Origin: CAXBBB01 sp963815505 | Lineage (GTDB): Bacteria; Bacteroidota; Rhodothermia; Rhodothermales; BA12 | Assembly (NCBI GenBank): GCA_963815505.1 | Contig: CAWFGU010000014.1 | Coordinates: forward strand, 257,838 to 321,837 | Length of the DNA stretch: 64,000 nt | Direction of reading: 5' to 3' | In this document: piece after piece, positions 1 to 8,641 of the stretch | How positions within the stretch are numbered: the first letter of the stretch is position 1 | How the letters are laid out: every line of letters starts with the position of its first letter | Translations under genes and position numbers: made by a program | Notes under the pieces: generated by a model | What the model was told of the DNA's origin: nothing | The model's database searches: none | What the model saw: the letters and a program-made list of their open reading frames with translations, nothing else

Positions 1-184
1 GTGCGCGCTTTTCTCGCCGCGCTGGCACGCAGTTGCCGGAGCGAAACGACGAGGACAAAGTGGCGGAAGCCTCGAGCGAGATTCGAAAGCAGAGGCAAAT
101 CCCAAGATCTCGGTATGGCACCGAGGTGTCTCGGGTGAGCAGATTCCACTCCCGCCTTGCTCCTCTCGAAAGGAAATCACGCTC

Positions 185-991
185 ATGCGCCTGCTCGTTC
201 TCTTGCTCCTCCTCCTTGGCTGCGCGCGTTCTGCGCACAGCCAGCGTCTCTTTGCCGAGAACCGAACCATCGGTCTGGCTGCTGCGCTCCACTACGCACT
301 TCCGGTGACGCAAAGCGTAGAGTCGACCGCGATCGAGGAGGGCGGTGTCGGGGTCACGACCGGCAACTCGACGCAGGCGTTGTACTACGCTTCCGTCTGG
401 GAGTTGGGAACGGATGAGGACGACGACCCCGTCTATGCCCGCGTCAGCCCGAACGGCCTGTCGTGGTTCGCTTCCTGCTTTCTGTTCGCGTGCGGCGAGG
501 ATCTCGAGACGGTCGAGCCGGACGGGCGGGTGAGGGATTCTGGATGGACCTACGTCCGCGGCTTTCTGATACCGGAGACGGACCTGGGATACGTGCTGTT
601 CGACGCGGGACCGAGCGCCTTCGGTCTGGGAGTCAACCTCGCCGCGCCGTATCTGGAAGGCAAAGGGGAGAAGGACGGCGATTTCCTCATTCCCGAAATC
701 GGTCCTCAGGTGAGCCACGTACTCACGCTCAACACGGACGGCACGTTTCCGATCTACGCCCTGACTACGGTGAGTTACGCCTGGGGATACGACGTTTCGG
801 GAGGTGGTGCCGCGCGGGGCTTGAAGGTGTCTTCCGACGTAGCCGTGCTGACGGGGGTGACGTATCTGGGGAGAGAACTGGGCATCGGAGCCAGCTACTT
901 TTACGACAACCGAACGATGAAGGGCGACCTGGCCGAGGTGGACGCCTCATTCAGCGGGTTCACGCTGGGTTTGACGTGGGGCGGCGGATGA
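185..991 (+). CDS. Secreted outer-membrane-type protein, function unknown
   Basis: A 268-residue protein whose first ~19 residues are a leucine-rich signal peptide. The stretch LLLLLGCARSAHSQ allows either lipoprotein processing at Cys13 or ordinary cleavage after the Ser before Gln20. The rest is Gly-, Tyr- and Asp-rich with alternating hydrophobic segments, and it ends in short strands (GFTLGLTWGGG), which resembles an outer-membrane beta-barrel. I do not recognise a named family. It is followed 85 bases later by uppP on the same strand, with no sign that the two are functionally linked. Codon use is like that of its neighbours. The ATG follows the purine-rich stretch GAAAGGAAA, which supports this start. 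Confidence 0.75.
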   Translation: MRLLVLLLLLLGCARSAHSQRLFAENRTIGLAAALHYALPVTQSVESTAIEEGGVGVTTGNSTQALYYASVWELGTDEDDDPVYARVSPNGLSWFASCFLFACGEDLETVEPDGRVRDSGWTYVRGFLIPETDLGYVLFDAGPSAFGLGVNLAAPYLEGKGEKDGDFLIPEIGPQVSHVLTLNTDGTFPIYALTTVSYAWGYDVSGGGAARGLKVSSDVAVLTGVTYLGRELGIGASYFYDNRTMKGDLAEVDASFSGFTLGLTWGGG

Positions 992-1076
992 CGCTGCCGC
1001 TGCATCGTACGGTTTCGTTGCCGCCTGCCGCTCATGGCGCGGGCTATCTTGTCGGCTTCACTTTTCCGCGCGTTGC

Positions 1077-1949
1077 ATGTCCATCTGGCAAGCCGCCCTA
1101 CTCGGGCTGATTCAGGGTCTGGCCGAGTTTCTTCCGGTTTCGTCCTCCGGTCACCTGGTGCTGGGCGAGTATCTGCTCGGAATCGAGGCCACCGACGACA
1201 TCGCGTTCGAGGTGTTCGTCCACTTCGGGACCGTCCTCAGTATCTGCGTCGTCTACTTCGAGCGCATCAAGGGGCTGATCGGTAAGGGGGTGCCTCTGCT
1301 GTTCCGTCCGTCGCGCTGGAAGGCGGCGCTTGCACCGGGGCGCATCGAATACAACGAGGGCGATACGCTCGACTACGCGCCGCATGAGGCTCCCGAAGGC
1401 ACGCCGTCGCTGCGTCTCGTCCTGTTCGTGCTGCTTTCGATGATCCCGACGGGTATCGTCTATGTGCTGTTCAAGGACACGCTCGAGTCGCTCTTCGGCG
1501 ATCCGCAACTGGTGCTCGCCATGCTCGTCGTGACTGGTATCCTATTGCTGCTGATTCGCTTTCGCCCCAACCCGGACGGACATTACTCGGCAGGCAAAGC
1601 GCTGCTGGCCGGACTGGCACAGGGCGCGGCGATGATTCCGGGTATTTCGCGCAGCGGCTCGACGATCGCCACGTCCATCTACCTCAACGTCAACCGCAAG
1701 GACGCCGCCGACTTCTCGTTTTTGATGTCGCTGCCCGTCATTGTCGGCGCGACGCTGATCAAGACGCTCGAACTGGTCGACAGCCCCGCCGCTGTCGACT
1801 GGCCGCCGATCCTGGTTGGTACGCTGGCTGCATTCTTGACGGGTATCGTCGCGATCAAGATCGTGCTCTCGTTCGTGCAGCAGGGCAAGCTGCAGTACTT
1901 CGCGTATTACTGCTTCGCCGCCGCCGCACTCGGCTTTCTGCTGATCTGA
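1077..1949 (+). CDS. uppP: Undecaprenyl-diphosphatase (UppP/BacA)
   Basis: Integral membrane enzyme that removes a phosphate from undecaprenyl diphosphate, recycling the lipid carrier used for peptidoglycan and surface polysaccharides. The 290-residue length is normal for the family. Both signature regions are visible: the N-terminal GLIQGLAEFLPVSSSGH, carrying the Glu-rich motif and the SSSGH serine cluster, and the central PGISRSGST with the catalytic arginine. Several hydrophobic segments follow, as expected for a multi-span protein. The N-terminal MSIWQAALLGLIQG fits the usual start of the family. The insert between the first motif and the middle helices (about residues 70-115, hydrophilic) is somewhat long. 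PBP1A and a polyprenyl-phosphate sugar transferase elsewhere in this window use the same lipid carrier. Confidence 0.95.
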   Translation: MSIWQAALLGLIQGLAEFLPVSSSGHLVLGEYLLGIEATDDIAFEVFVHFGTVLSICVVYFERIKGLIGKGVPLLFRPSRWKAALAPGRIEYNEGDTLDYAPHEAPEGTPSLRLVLFVLLSMIPTGIVYVLFKDTLESLFGDPQLVLAMLVVTGILLLLIRFRPNPDGHYSAGKALLAGLAQGAAMIPGISRSGSTIATSIYLNVNRKDAADFSFLMSLPVIVGATLIKTLELVDSPAAVDWPPILVGTLAAFLTGIVAIKIVLSFVQQGKLQYFAYYCFAAAALGFLLI

Positions 1950-2093
1950 CGCTCGTAGAAAAGTCGGCACTCGTGCCTCTCCGTTCTACTCGGTGCCGGC
2001 CGCGCGTCCCAAGAACTGGGTAGATCCGTCCCGCTGGCGACGTACTAGGGGAGTGGCGCCTGTAGATTCGAGGAAGGCTCCTCTGTGTTACCC

Positions 2094-2837
2094 ATGCCCG
2101 CATCTCTCCGCCTCGCCATCGCCGACGACGCGCAGCAACTCCGCCAAAGCTTCCTGCGACGGCTCGCGCTGTTCCCGGACGTAACGATCGTCGCGTCGGA
2201 GCCGAGTGGAGACCGCCTGTTGCGCGCGCTGGAGGCGATGCCTCCGGACTGCACGCCGCACGTCGTCCTGATGGACATCGAGATGGACGGTATGGACGGC
2301 ATTGAGACAACGCGCCGGGTGTGCGAACTCTGGCCCGGCCTCGCCGTCGTGATGCTGACCGTCTTCGAGGACGAGGACAAGCTGCTACGCGCGCTCGAGG
2401 CCGGAGCATGCGGCTACCTTCTCAAAGACGAACCCATCGACCGCATCGTTGCGGCGCTCTACGACGCCGTGGAAGGACGCTCGCCGTTCTCGCCGTCGGC
2501 AGCGGCGACGCTGATCGGGCGCGTTCGCTTGGAAGAGCGCCAGCGGCGCAGTGAGGCGCAGCAGCGAGCGTCGGCCGGCTTGACCTCGCGCGAGTGCGAC
2601 GTACTCCGGCTGCTAGCGCAGGGCCACACCGACACGTCAGCGGCTGCTCATCTGTTCGTGAGCGCTCACACGGTACAGAGCCACACCAAGTCGATGTACC
2701 GCAAGCTGGGCGTTCACAGCAGAGCCGAAGCGGTCCGAGTCGCTGCAGAGATCGGGTTGCTTTCAGTGACACGTACCTCGCCTGACCTTTTCGTAACCGG
2801 AGAGATCATTCTGAGACGATCGTTCTGCTGTTCGTAG
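2094..2837 (+). CDS. NarL/FixJ-type response regulator with LuxR DNA-binding domain
   Basis: Cytoplasmic two-component transcription regulator of 247 residues. The receiver domain covers residues ~5-125: acidic pair D11-D12, phospho-acceptor D61 in VVLMDIEMDG, the T of MLTVFED, and K in YLLKDEP. A LuxR/GerE helix-turn-helix follows at ~165-230 (LTSRECDVLRLLAQGHTD ... VQSHTKSMYRKLGV). No sensor kinase is adjacent, so the signal is unknown. The next gene is a second response regulator, about 30 bases away. An upstream in-frame GTG at 2085 would add three residues and has AGGAAGG seven bases before it, so the true start may be 2085. The C-terminus extends ~20 residues past the usual end of the domain. 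Confidence 0.88.
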   Translation: MPASLRLAIADDAQQLRQSFLRRLALFPDVTIVASEPSGDRLLRALEAMPPDCTPHVVLMDIEMDGMDGIETTRRVCELWPGLAVVMLTVFEDEDKLLRALEAGACGYLLKDEPIDRIVAALYDAVEGRSPFSPSAAATLIGRVRLEERQRRSEAQQRASAGLTSRECDVLRLLAQGHTDTSAAAHLFVSAHTVQSHTKSMYRKLGVHSRAEAVRVAAEIGLLSVTRTSPDLFVTGEIILRRSFCCS

Positions 2838-2868
2838 ATTGGCGCCCTCCCCCAACAGACCGCGCCGC

Positions 2869-4353
2869 ATGAAATTCCGCATCTTCGTCGTCGACGACGA
2901 TCCGCACTACGCCCGGCTGGTCTCGTATCGGCTCGAGAAAAATCCCGATCACCAAGTCCGCGTGTTTACGAGCGGAGAGGAGGCGCTCGCCGCTGTCGCT
3001 GACAAGCCGCATCTGGTTTTGCTCGACATCATGATGCCCGGCATCGGCGGCATCGAGACGCTGAAGAAGCTGGGCGAGCAGTCGCCCGAAACGCACGTCG
3101 TGATGCTGTCGGCGCAGGGCGTCGTCGATACCGCCGTCGAGTCGATGAAGCTCGGAGCCTACGACTACATCACCAAGGGGCAGGACGACATCGTCAAGCT
3201 CGAGATCGTGGTGGCGCGCGTGCGCGAGCGGATGGAGCTGGAGCAAGAGGTCAACACGCTGCGCAGCGAGGTGAGCAAGCGCTACTCGATCGCTGGCCTG
3301 ATTGGCGACAGCGACCCGATGAAGCAGGTCTACAAGCTGATCGACAAGGCCCTTAGAGGGGATCTGACCGTCGCCATCCACGGCGAGAGCGGAACGGGCA
3401 AAGAGCTCGTCGCCAAGGCGATCCACTTTTCGAGCAACCGCAAGCGCGGTCCGTTCGTGGTCGTCAACTGCGCCGCGATCCCGCGCGACCTGATGGAATC
3501 GGAGTTTTTTGGGCACGAGAAAGGCTCGTTCACTGGCGCCGACAAGAAGAAAATCGGCAAGTTCGAGCAGGCCGACGGCGGCACCATCTTTCTCGACGAG
3601 ATCGGCGAGTTGGATATGGACCTGCAGGCCAAACTGCTGCGCGCTCTCCAAAGCCGCGAGATCAGCCGCGTAGGCGGCAACGACACGATCCAGTTCGACG
3701 CGCGCGTGATCAGTGCTACGAACCGTGACGTGCTCCAGATGATAAGGGAAGGCTCGTTCCGCGAGGACCTCTACTACCGCCTGTTCCAATACCCTGTCCC
3801 GCTGCCGCCGCTGCGCGATAGGGGAGACGACATCCTGCTGCTCGCCACGTTCTTCCTGCGCGACTATGTGAGCGCGCACCAGGAGTTCAGGGGCAAGACG
3901 CTGGGCTACGAAGCCAAAAAGGCGATCCTCGATTTCAACTGGCCCGGCAACGTCCGCGAACTCAAGAGCGCCGTCGAACGCGCCATTCTGATCTCGGACG
4001 AAGACGAAATCTCCGAGTCCGACCTGATGCTCAAGGGCGGCAATATGATCTCCCCGTGGGCCGACCGGATGCCGCTCGCCCAGCAGGCCGAGCCTGTCCG
4101 GCGCCCTGCGCCTCCCCAGGCCGAGTCGGTTGCGAGTCTGACCGAATCCGTTTCCCTGTCGAACGATGACGTAAGTGGCGTATCACTCGGTAGTGACGAT
4201 GGCGATATCATCTCGATCGAAGACCTCAAGCAGCAGGCCGTCGAGCGCGCCTACCGCCTGTGCGAGGGAAACGTTGACAAGGCCGCCGTCGAACTCGGCA
4301 TCGGACGCGCCACGATGTACCGGCTGCTCAAGAAGTACGGCATCATGACGTGA
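2869..4353 (+). CDS. Sigma-54-dependent response regulator, NtrC type
   Basis: A 494-residue activator with three domains: receiver (1-~120, phospho-acceptor D53 in LVLLDIMMPG), AAA+ sigma-54 interaction domain (~145-385) and a C-terminal Fis-type helix-turn-helix (~455-494, ending ATMYRLLKKYGIMT). Walker A is GESGTGKE and Walker B is GGTIFLDEIGEL. The sigma-54 contact loop reads GSFTGA rather than GAFTGA, a variant also found in working activators. The arginine-finger region REDLYYRLFQYPVPLPPLRDR is conserved. A ~60-residue linker rich in Ser, Pro and Asp separates the ATPase from the HTH. An in-frame TTG at 2839 exists, but ATG 2869 gives the normal MKFRIFVVDDD receiver start. No partner kinase is adjacent. 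Confidence 0.93.
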   Translation: MKFRIFVVDDDPHYARLVSYRLEKNPDHQVRVFTSGEEALAAVADKPHLVLLDIMMPGIGGIETLKKLGEQSPETHVVMLSAQGVVDTAVESMKLGAYDYITKGQDDIVKLEIVVARVRERMELEQEVNTLRSEVSKRYSIAGLIGDSDPMKQVYKLIDKALRGDLTVAIHGESGTGKELVAKAIHFSSNRKRGPFVVVNCAAIPRDLMESEFFGHEKGSFTGADKKKIGKFEQADGGTIFLDEIGELDMDLQAKLLRALQSREISRVGGNDTIQFDARVISATNRDVLQMIREGSFREDLYYRLFQYPVPLPPLRDRGDDILLLATFFLRDYVSAHQEFRGKTLGYEAKKAILDFNWPGNVRELKSAVERAILISDEDEISESDLMLKGGNMISPWADRMPLAQQAEPVRRPAPPQAESVASLTESVSLSNDDVSGVSLGSDDGDIISIEDLKQQAVERAYRLCEGNVDKAAVELGIGRATMYRLLKKYGIMT

Positions 4354-4464
4354 CGTGGGAGCGGGGAGATGTCAACTCTTCGAGAGGCGACATCTTTGAG
4401 GCCGCGTCAACCTTCGCCGCCTCGCCCCGTATCACCTGACCCAATCCGATCCGACTGCTCGACC

Positions 4465-5280
4465 ATGCCCCTGACCGACTACGAACGCACCGTCCGCCGC
4501 GACATCGAAGCGTGGCAGCACGCCGAGCCGTCCGTGCTGGCGCAGGCGATGAACTGGGCGATGAAGCCTGTCGATTGGGCCGTCGATCAGGTCGCGCCCG
4601 CGGCGCTCACCGAGAAGGCGGGGGACGTAGTCGAGGGGCTGCTCAACGTGCTCAACGACGCGTCGCAGTGGACGTACGACCCGAACGCGGCGCTCAAGGC
4701 GCTGCGCGAGCAGGGTGTCGCCGTCGAGACGGCTGCGGATCTGCGAGCGGTTCCGCTGGATTCGCTCGACGCGTACGCGCGCAGTCTGGTGCAGGAAAAC
4801 GCCGTGCTGGCTGCTCTCGAAGGTGCCGGGACCGGGCTGGGCGGCGCGGTCCTCATCATGGCCGACATTCCGCTACTCTTCGGTATCAACCTGCGGCTGA
4901 TCCAGCAGATCGCGGCGGCTTATGGCTTCCCGATGCAGGGACCGGAGTTTCGCCCTCTGGTGCTGTCCATTTGGAACGTGGCGGCGTCCGGTTCGCGCGA
5001 AGCCAAGAACGAAGCGCTGCGCGAGATCAGCGTCGCCGCTGCGGCGCTGGGCCGCGACATGCCGTATAGAGGCCGCGTGTCCGGCACGCTGCGCGATCAG
5101 AACCGCCACCTGCCGCGCGAGATCGCCAAGACGTTGGTGAGCCGCAAGATCTTCCAGACGATTCCTATCGCCGGAGCCGCCGTGGGAGCGGGTGTCAACT
5201 ACTGGTTCACGAGCGAGGCTGCCGAAACGGCGTTCATGCTGATGCGCGCCCTGTTCATTGAGGCCAAAGAGCGAGCGTGA
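4465..5280 (+). CDS. EcsC-family protein
   Basis: A 271-residue protein of the EcsC family, named after a Bacillus protein encoded beside the EcsAB ABC transporter; biochemical function is unknown. Visible family features are the N-terminal YERTVRRDIEAW motif, a central Gly/Ala-rich hydrophobic segment (GTGLGGAVLIMADIPLLFGI) and a second near the C-terminus (IPIAGAAVGAGVNYWF). These suggest membrane association. An earlier in-frame start at 4369 would add 32 residues of Pro/Arg-rich sequence with no family match, so ATG 4465 (MPLTDYERTV) is chosen. No ABC transporter lies next to it. Confidence 0.85.
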   Translation: MPLTDYERTVRRDIEAWQHAEPSVLAQAMNWAMKPVDWAVDQVAPAALTEKAGDVVEGLLNVLNDASQWTYDPNAALKALREQGVAVETAADLRAVPLDSLDAYARSLVQENAVLAALEGAGTGLGGAVLIMADIPLLFGINLRLIQQIAAAYGFPMQGPEFRPLVLSIWNVAASGSREAKNEALREISVAAAALGRDMPYRGRVSGTLRDQNRHLPREIAKTLVSRKIFQTIPIAGAAVGAGVNYWFTSEAAETAFMLMRALFIEAKERA

Positions 5281-5343
5281 ACGTGGGCGCGTTCCACCCC
5301 ACAGACGATAGGACCGCTGAGCCCACCCGTTCTCTTCCGACAC

Positions 5344-6402
5344 ATGATTTCGTACGACTTGGCTTCGCTGACGCCTGTCGATCCGTCGTTTACGACGAAT
5401 GAGGAAGCCGTCGCGCGGCTCGACACGCTGGCGCGAGAAACCAATGCCGATGCCCACTTCCAGATCGTCGGCACGAGCGAGGGAGGAAGGGCCATCGCCG
5501 GGCTGCGCATCGGCAGCGGGCCAAGGAAGGCGTTGCTGCTGGCTGGTCACCACGCAGACGAGCCGGTAGGTCCGCAAACGCTTCGCGCGCTGGCCTCCGC
5601 GCTGCTCTCCGACCCAGATGCACACGCCGAGTTGCTGTCCAACTGGACCCTCTACCTCGTCCCGCACGCCAACCCCGACGGCGAGGCTGCCAATCGCGCA
5701 TGGATTGACGCGTGGCCTGATCTTCCAGCGTTCCTGCTCAACGTAGACCGCGAGCAACCGGGGCGCGACCTGGAGTTTGCCTATCCCGACGGTAGGCAGG
5801 AAGCCGCCACGCTGTCGGCGTGGATGCGCACGCATGGGCAGTTTGATCTCTACGCGAGTCTGCATGGCATGGCCCAAAGCGAAGGCGCGCTACTGCTGAT
5901 CGACCGTGCGTGGGCCGGTCGATCGCAGGCGCTCCAGCAAGCATTCCTCCAATCGGCGCGCGATGCGGGGCTTGGCTTGCACGACCACAACCGAGGCGGT
6001 GAGAAGGGTTTCTTCTACATCGCCCCCGGTTTCGCGACCACGCCCGAAGGCCGAGCCATGCAGCGTCACTTCGAGCACTTCGGCGACGCTGACATGGCGG
6101 CGCGCTTTCGTCTCTCGTCGATGGAGTTCGTCCAGTCGCTCGGCGGAGACCCGCTCTGCATCGTGACCGAGTTGCCTCTATTCGTCCTGCCGTCCGATAC
6201 TGACGCTCCTTTCGCTTCGGCACGCGCCTACGTTCGGTTCAAGAGCGATTTACCGAGCCTGCGCTACGGCCTCCTGCAAGGCGAGCGGAGCCGACTCGAG
6301 GCGTGGAATCTGCGCTCACTCGACCTCGGGACGGCCATGCGGATACAACTCGCCACTCTCGGCGCGGCGCTACGTTTTCGTGAGGAGCCGCCGTCCGCGT
6401 AA
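5344..6402 (+). CDS. M14-family zinc carboxypeptidase-like protein
   Basis: A 352-residue metallopeptidase of the zinc carboxypeptidase (M14) superfamily. The expected ligands are present: H70 and E73 in GHHADEP, the third zinc ligand H174 in YASLHG, and a candidate catalytic Glu at E276 in CIVTELPLF. PHANPDG (~108-114) is the usual substrate-binding stretch. There is no signal peptide, so it probably acts in the cytoplasm on peptides or amino-acid conjugates; the exact substrate cannot be read from sequence. It follows the EcsC gene by 63 bases and may be cotranscribed with it. An alternative is membership of the AstE/AspA-like deacylase branch of the same fold. Confidence 0.82.
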   Translation: MISYDLASLTPVDPSFTTNEEAVARLDTLARETNADAHFQIVGTSEGGRAIAGLRIGSGPRKALLLAGHHADEPVGPQTLRALASALLSDPDAHAELLSNWTLYLVPHANPDGEAANRAWIDAWPDLPAFLLNVDREQPGRDLEFAYPDGRQEAATLSAWMRTHGQFDLYASLHGMAQSEGALLLIDRAWAGRSQALQQAFLQSARDAGLGLHDHNRGGEKGFFYIAPGFATTPEGRAMQRHFEHFGDADMAARFRLSSMEFVQSLGGDPLCIVTELPLFVLPSDTDAPFASARAYVRFKSDLPSLRYGLLQGERSRLEAWNLRSLDLGTAMRIQLATLGAALRFREEPPSA

Positions 6403-6484
6403 GCGCTTCGGGTTTCTTCACCTCTTCGAAGGCAGAGGGGAAGTATGTTTTGCGCACTCTCTCGCTCAACACCACTTTTCGATC

Positions 6485-6788
6485 ATGATTACTCGCAAAC
6501 CCCTGGCTCGCGGCAACAAAGTCAGCGTCACGTTCTCCGTCCCCGCTGACCACGCCAGCAGCAGTGTTGCTATCGTCGGTGACTTCAACGAGTGGGACGA
6601 CAGCGCCCACGCGCTCAAGCTGAGCAAGAAGGAGGGCGTATGGAAGAAAGCCGTTCAGTTGGCTCCAGGCCGCTACGAGTTTCGCTACTTCGTCGACGGT
6701 GAGCGCTGGGAAAACGAGCCCGACGCCGACGACCACGTCTGGTCGCCGTTCTTTCTCTCAGAACAGCGTCATCGTCGTCGAAGGCTGA
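6485..6788 (+). CDS. Small CBM48 / glycogen-binding-like protein (C-terminal frameshift)
   Basis: About 100 residues that consist of one early-set carbohydrate-binding module like those of AMPK-beta and the N-terminus of glycogen branching enzymes. The landmark is VAIVGDFNEWD, followed by ALKLSKKEGVWKKAVQL and YEFRYFVDGERWENEPDAD. As read, the frame runs to 6835 with an unrelated Arg-rich tail. Removing one base in the TTCTTTCTCT run near 6771 gives the family ending FFSQNSVIVVEG and a stop at 6786-6788, and I use that end. Small free-standing proteins of this kind are known in Bacteroidota; their role is not established. A strong terminator follows directly. Confidence 0.78.
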
Positions 6789-6810
6789 CCTCTAGCCAGC
6801 GCGCACCTCA

Positions 6811-6843
6811 AAAGCCTGTCAGGGTTCACGCCTGACAGGCTTT
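6811..6843. terminator. Bidirectional Rho-independent terminator
   Basis: A perfect 13-base inverted repeat, AAAGCCTGTCAGG and CCTGACAGGCTTT, with a 7-base loop, followed by further T. It lies between the convergent CBM48 gene and spmB-like gene and is A-flanked and T-flanked, so it can work in both directions. Confidence 0.9.
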
Positions 6844-6848
6844 CTGCT

Positions 6849-7391
6849 TTATCCGAACAGCAACTGCACCACGTAGACGGCCAAGAACATCGCGGCGATG
6901 TCGGCGGTCAGTCCTGCGGGGATGGCGTGGCGCGTCTTGCGCACGCCGACGGCTCCAAAGTAGACGGCGACCACATAGAACGTCGTCTCGGTCGAGCCGA
7001 ACATCGTCGCGGCGATCTTGACGAGGATGCTGTCCTCGCCGAACTGGTTGATCATGTCGATCACGATGGCGGCCGATCCGCTTCCGGTCAGCGGGCGGAC
7101 GATCATCATCGGCAGTACTTCGGGCGGTACGCCGATCAGTCCGAGGATCGGGCGCAGGCCTTCGATCAGAAAGTCCATCGCGCCGGACGCCCTGAACATG
7201 CCGATAGCGAACAGAATAGCGACGAGGTAGGGAATGATGTTGACGGCGATCTTGAAGCCTTCCTTGGCCCCCTCGACGAACTCCTCGTACACGGCAACCT
7301 TTTTGAACAGGCCGTAGAGCGGAAATCCTACGATGAGTAGAGGGAGGACGAAGACCGAGATCAGGTCCAGAAAATTGCGGACGGATTCCAT
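6849..7391 (-). CDS. spmB: SpmB-like nucleoside-recognition membrane protein
   Basis: A 180-residue membrane protein of the spore maturation B / nucleoside-recognition (Gate) family, with about five hydrophobic segments. Family hallmarks are FRASGAMDFL, MMIVRPLTGSGS and ATMFGSTETTFYVVAVYFG. In Bacillus, SpmA and SpmB help dehydrate the spore core; homologues also occur in non-sporulating bacteria, where the role is unclear. The gene follows the spmA-like gene (74 bases between them), so the two are probably one transcript. The longer in-frame start at 7451 adds 20 residues with no family match, so ATG 7391 (MESVRNFLDL) is used. The product is probably a transport-related pore partner of SpmA. 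Confidence 0.9.
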   Translation of the reverse strand: MESVRNFLDLISVFVLPLLIVGFPLYGLFKKVAVYEEFVEGAKEGFKIAVNIIPYLVAILFAIGMFRASGAMDFLIEGLRPILGLIGVPPEVLPMMIVRPLTGSGSAAIVIDMINQFGEDSILVKIAATMFGSTETTFYVVAVYFGAVGVRKTRHAIPAGLTADIAAMFLAVYVVQLLFG

Positions 7392-7464
7392 GGCGGAGTG
7401 CGTGGCGAAAAGGGTAAAAACGAGCGACCGTGGGGGCGAGACGCGTCTCACCCCTGAGACTGGT

Positions 7465-8484
7465 TCAGACTATAGGAGGCGGCGTGTCGGTGACGACGGC
7501 GACTTGAGCGTCAGGCGGCATCGGCGGCGGCTCGGATTCGCGGTAGACTTTCAAGCGACCGTAGAGTTTGGTCGCCGTGATCGCGATGGCGAGCGAAAGG
7601 CTGGTGACGATGATGATGGCAAAGAACAACTGGTTGACCTGCAGGCCCATGATCGCGACGAGCAGAACGGGCGGCACGATCTGGACGCTGGCCGTGTTCA
7701 TCGCGAGCAGCATCACCATGTCGTTCGTCGCAGTGTCCTTCTGCGTGTTGAGGGTCTGCAACTCTTCCATCGCCTTTATGCCCAGCGGCGTGGCGGCGTT
7801 ACCCAGACCCAGCGCGTTGGCGCACAGGTTGAGCACGATCACGCCCATCGCCGGGTGATCCTTGGGGATGCCGGGAAAAAGCTTGCGCACGACGGGTTGC
7901 ACGAAGCGCACGAGAGAGAAGATCAGGCCGCTCTTTTCGGCGATTTTCAGCAGGCCGAGCCACAGCGCCATCGTCCCGATCAGGCCCAGCGCGATGGAGA
8001 CGGCCGTGTCGGCGAAGTCGAGCGCGGCTTGGGCGATGGCTTGCATCTTGACGAACCGGACCTGGGCAAACTGCACGTTGGCCGTCGTCTGCGCGGCTCC
8101 GGCGGCTGCCATGAAGTCGACCGGTCCGCGAAGGTCGTTGCTTCGGCTCGTTGTGAGCTCTCGAACAGTCGAGAGCGGCTCGGGCAGATCAGTGCCTTCG
8201 GCAAATCGCAGCTCGCTTCCGTCTCTCGACTGTACGATGGAGCCGTCGTACACCGCAGCGATGCCCGCAGGAGAAGCGCCATAGTGCGCCCGAAAAGCGG
8301 TCGTGTCGATGCGCACTTGGACGGCTTGCCTTCGCGCCTGCTGGTCGTAGCCGTCGGGGAAGATCACTTCGACCGGGAGCGGCTGATCGTTGCGGTAGGT
8401 ATCGCGCGTCAAGTCGAGCGTGTCGCTGACGAGGGCGAAGGCGAGGCTCAGGATGATGAGTCCGGCCCAGATATAGTTGAGCAT
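7465..8484 (-). CDS. spmA: SpmA-like nucleoside-recognition membrane protein with a long insert
   Basis: A 339-residue protein of the spore maturation A / nucleoside-recognition family. Its core motifs are GTMALWLGLLKIAEKSGL, NLCANALGLGNAATPLG and MLLAMNTASVQIVPP, followed by hydrophobic spans. Typical SpmA is ~200 residues. The extra length lies between the first membrane segment (~4-20) and the core (~140), a hydrophilic region with little resemblance to anything I know and likely outside the membrane. ATG 8484 (MLNYIWAGLIIL) is chosen; the frame stays open to 8667, but the additional residues are Arg-rich and not family-like. It pairs with spmB downstream. In many Bacteroidota the two are fused; here they are separate. 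Confidence 0.88.
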   Translation of the reverse strand: MLNYIWAGLIILSLAFALVSDTLDLTRDTYRNDQPLPVEVIFPDGYDQQARRQAVQVRIDTTAFRAHYGASPAGIAAVYDGSIVQSRDGSELRFAEGTDLPEPLSTVRELTTSRSNDLRGPVDFMAAAGAAQTTANVQFAQVRFVKMQAIAQAALDFADTAVSIALGLIGTMALWLGLLKIAEKSGLIFSLVRFVQPVVRKLFPGIPKDHPAMGVIVLNLCANALGLGNAATPLGIKAMEELQTLNTQKDTATNDMVMLLAMNTASVQIVPPVLLVAIMGLQVNQLFFAIIIVTSLSLAIAITATKLYGRLKVYRESEPPPMPPDAQVAVVTDTPPPIV

Positions 8485-8641
8485 GGCGCGGTGTTGATGT
8501 CCGGCGTGCAAGCTAAGCCGTAGCGTTAGCCGGGCGCGCAACGATGATGTAGACGACTGGCCCATCGGTTTAGCCGTTACGGACTCTTGGGCACGCCGCT
8601 CGGGCGTTTTCGCTACTCTTCGTCGTCTTTCCACCGCTCCG

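Noticed and set aside
1950..2085. Inverted repeat with CGGCAC and GTGCCG after uppP
   Set aside because: Arms are short and there is no T-run; it does not qualify as a terminator by eye.
4367..4397. Weak hairpin AGATGTC/GACATCT after the NtrC-type regulator
   Set aside because: Only seven base pairs, a 15-base loop and three T; too weak to call.
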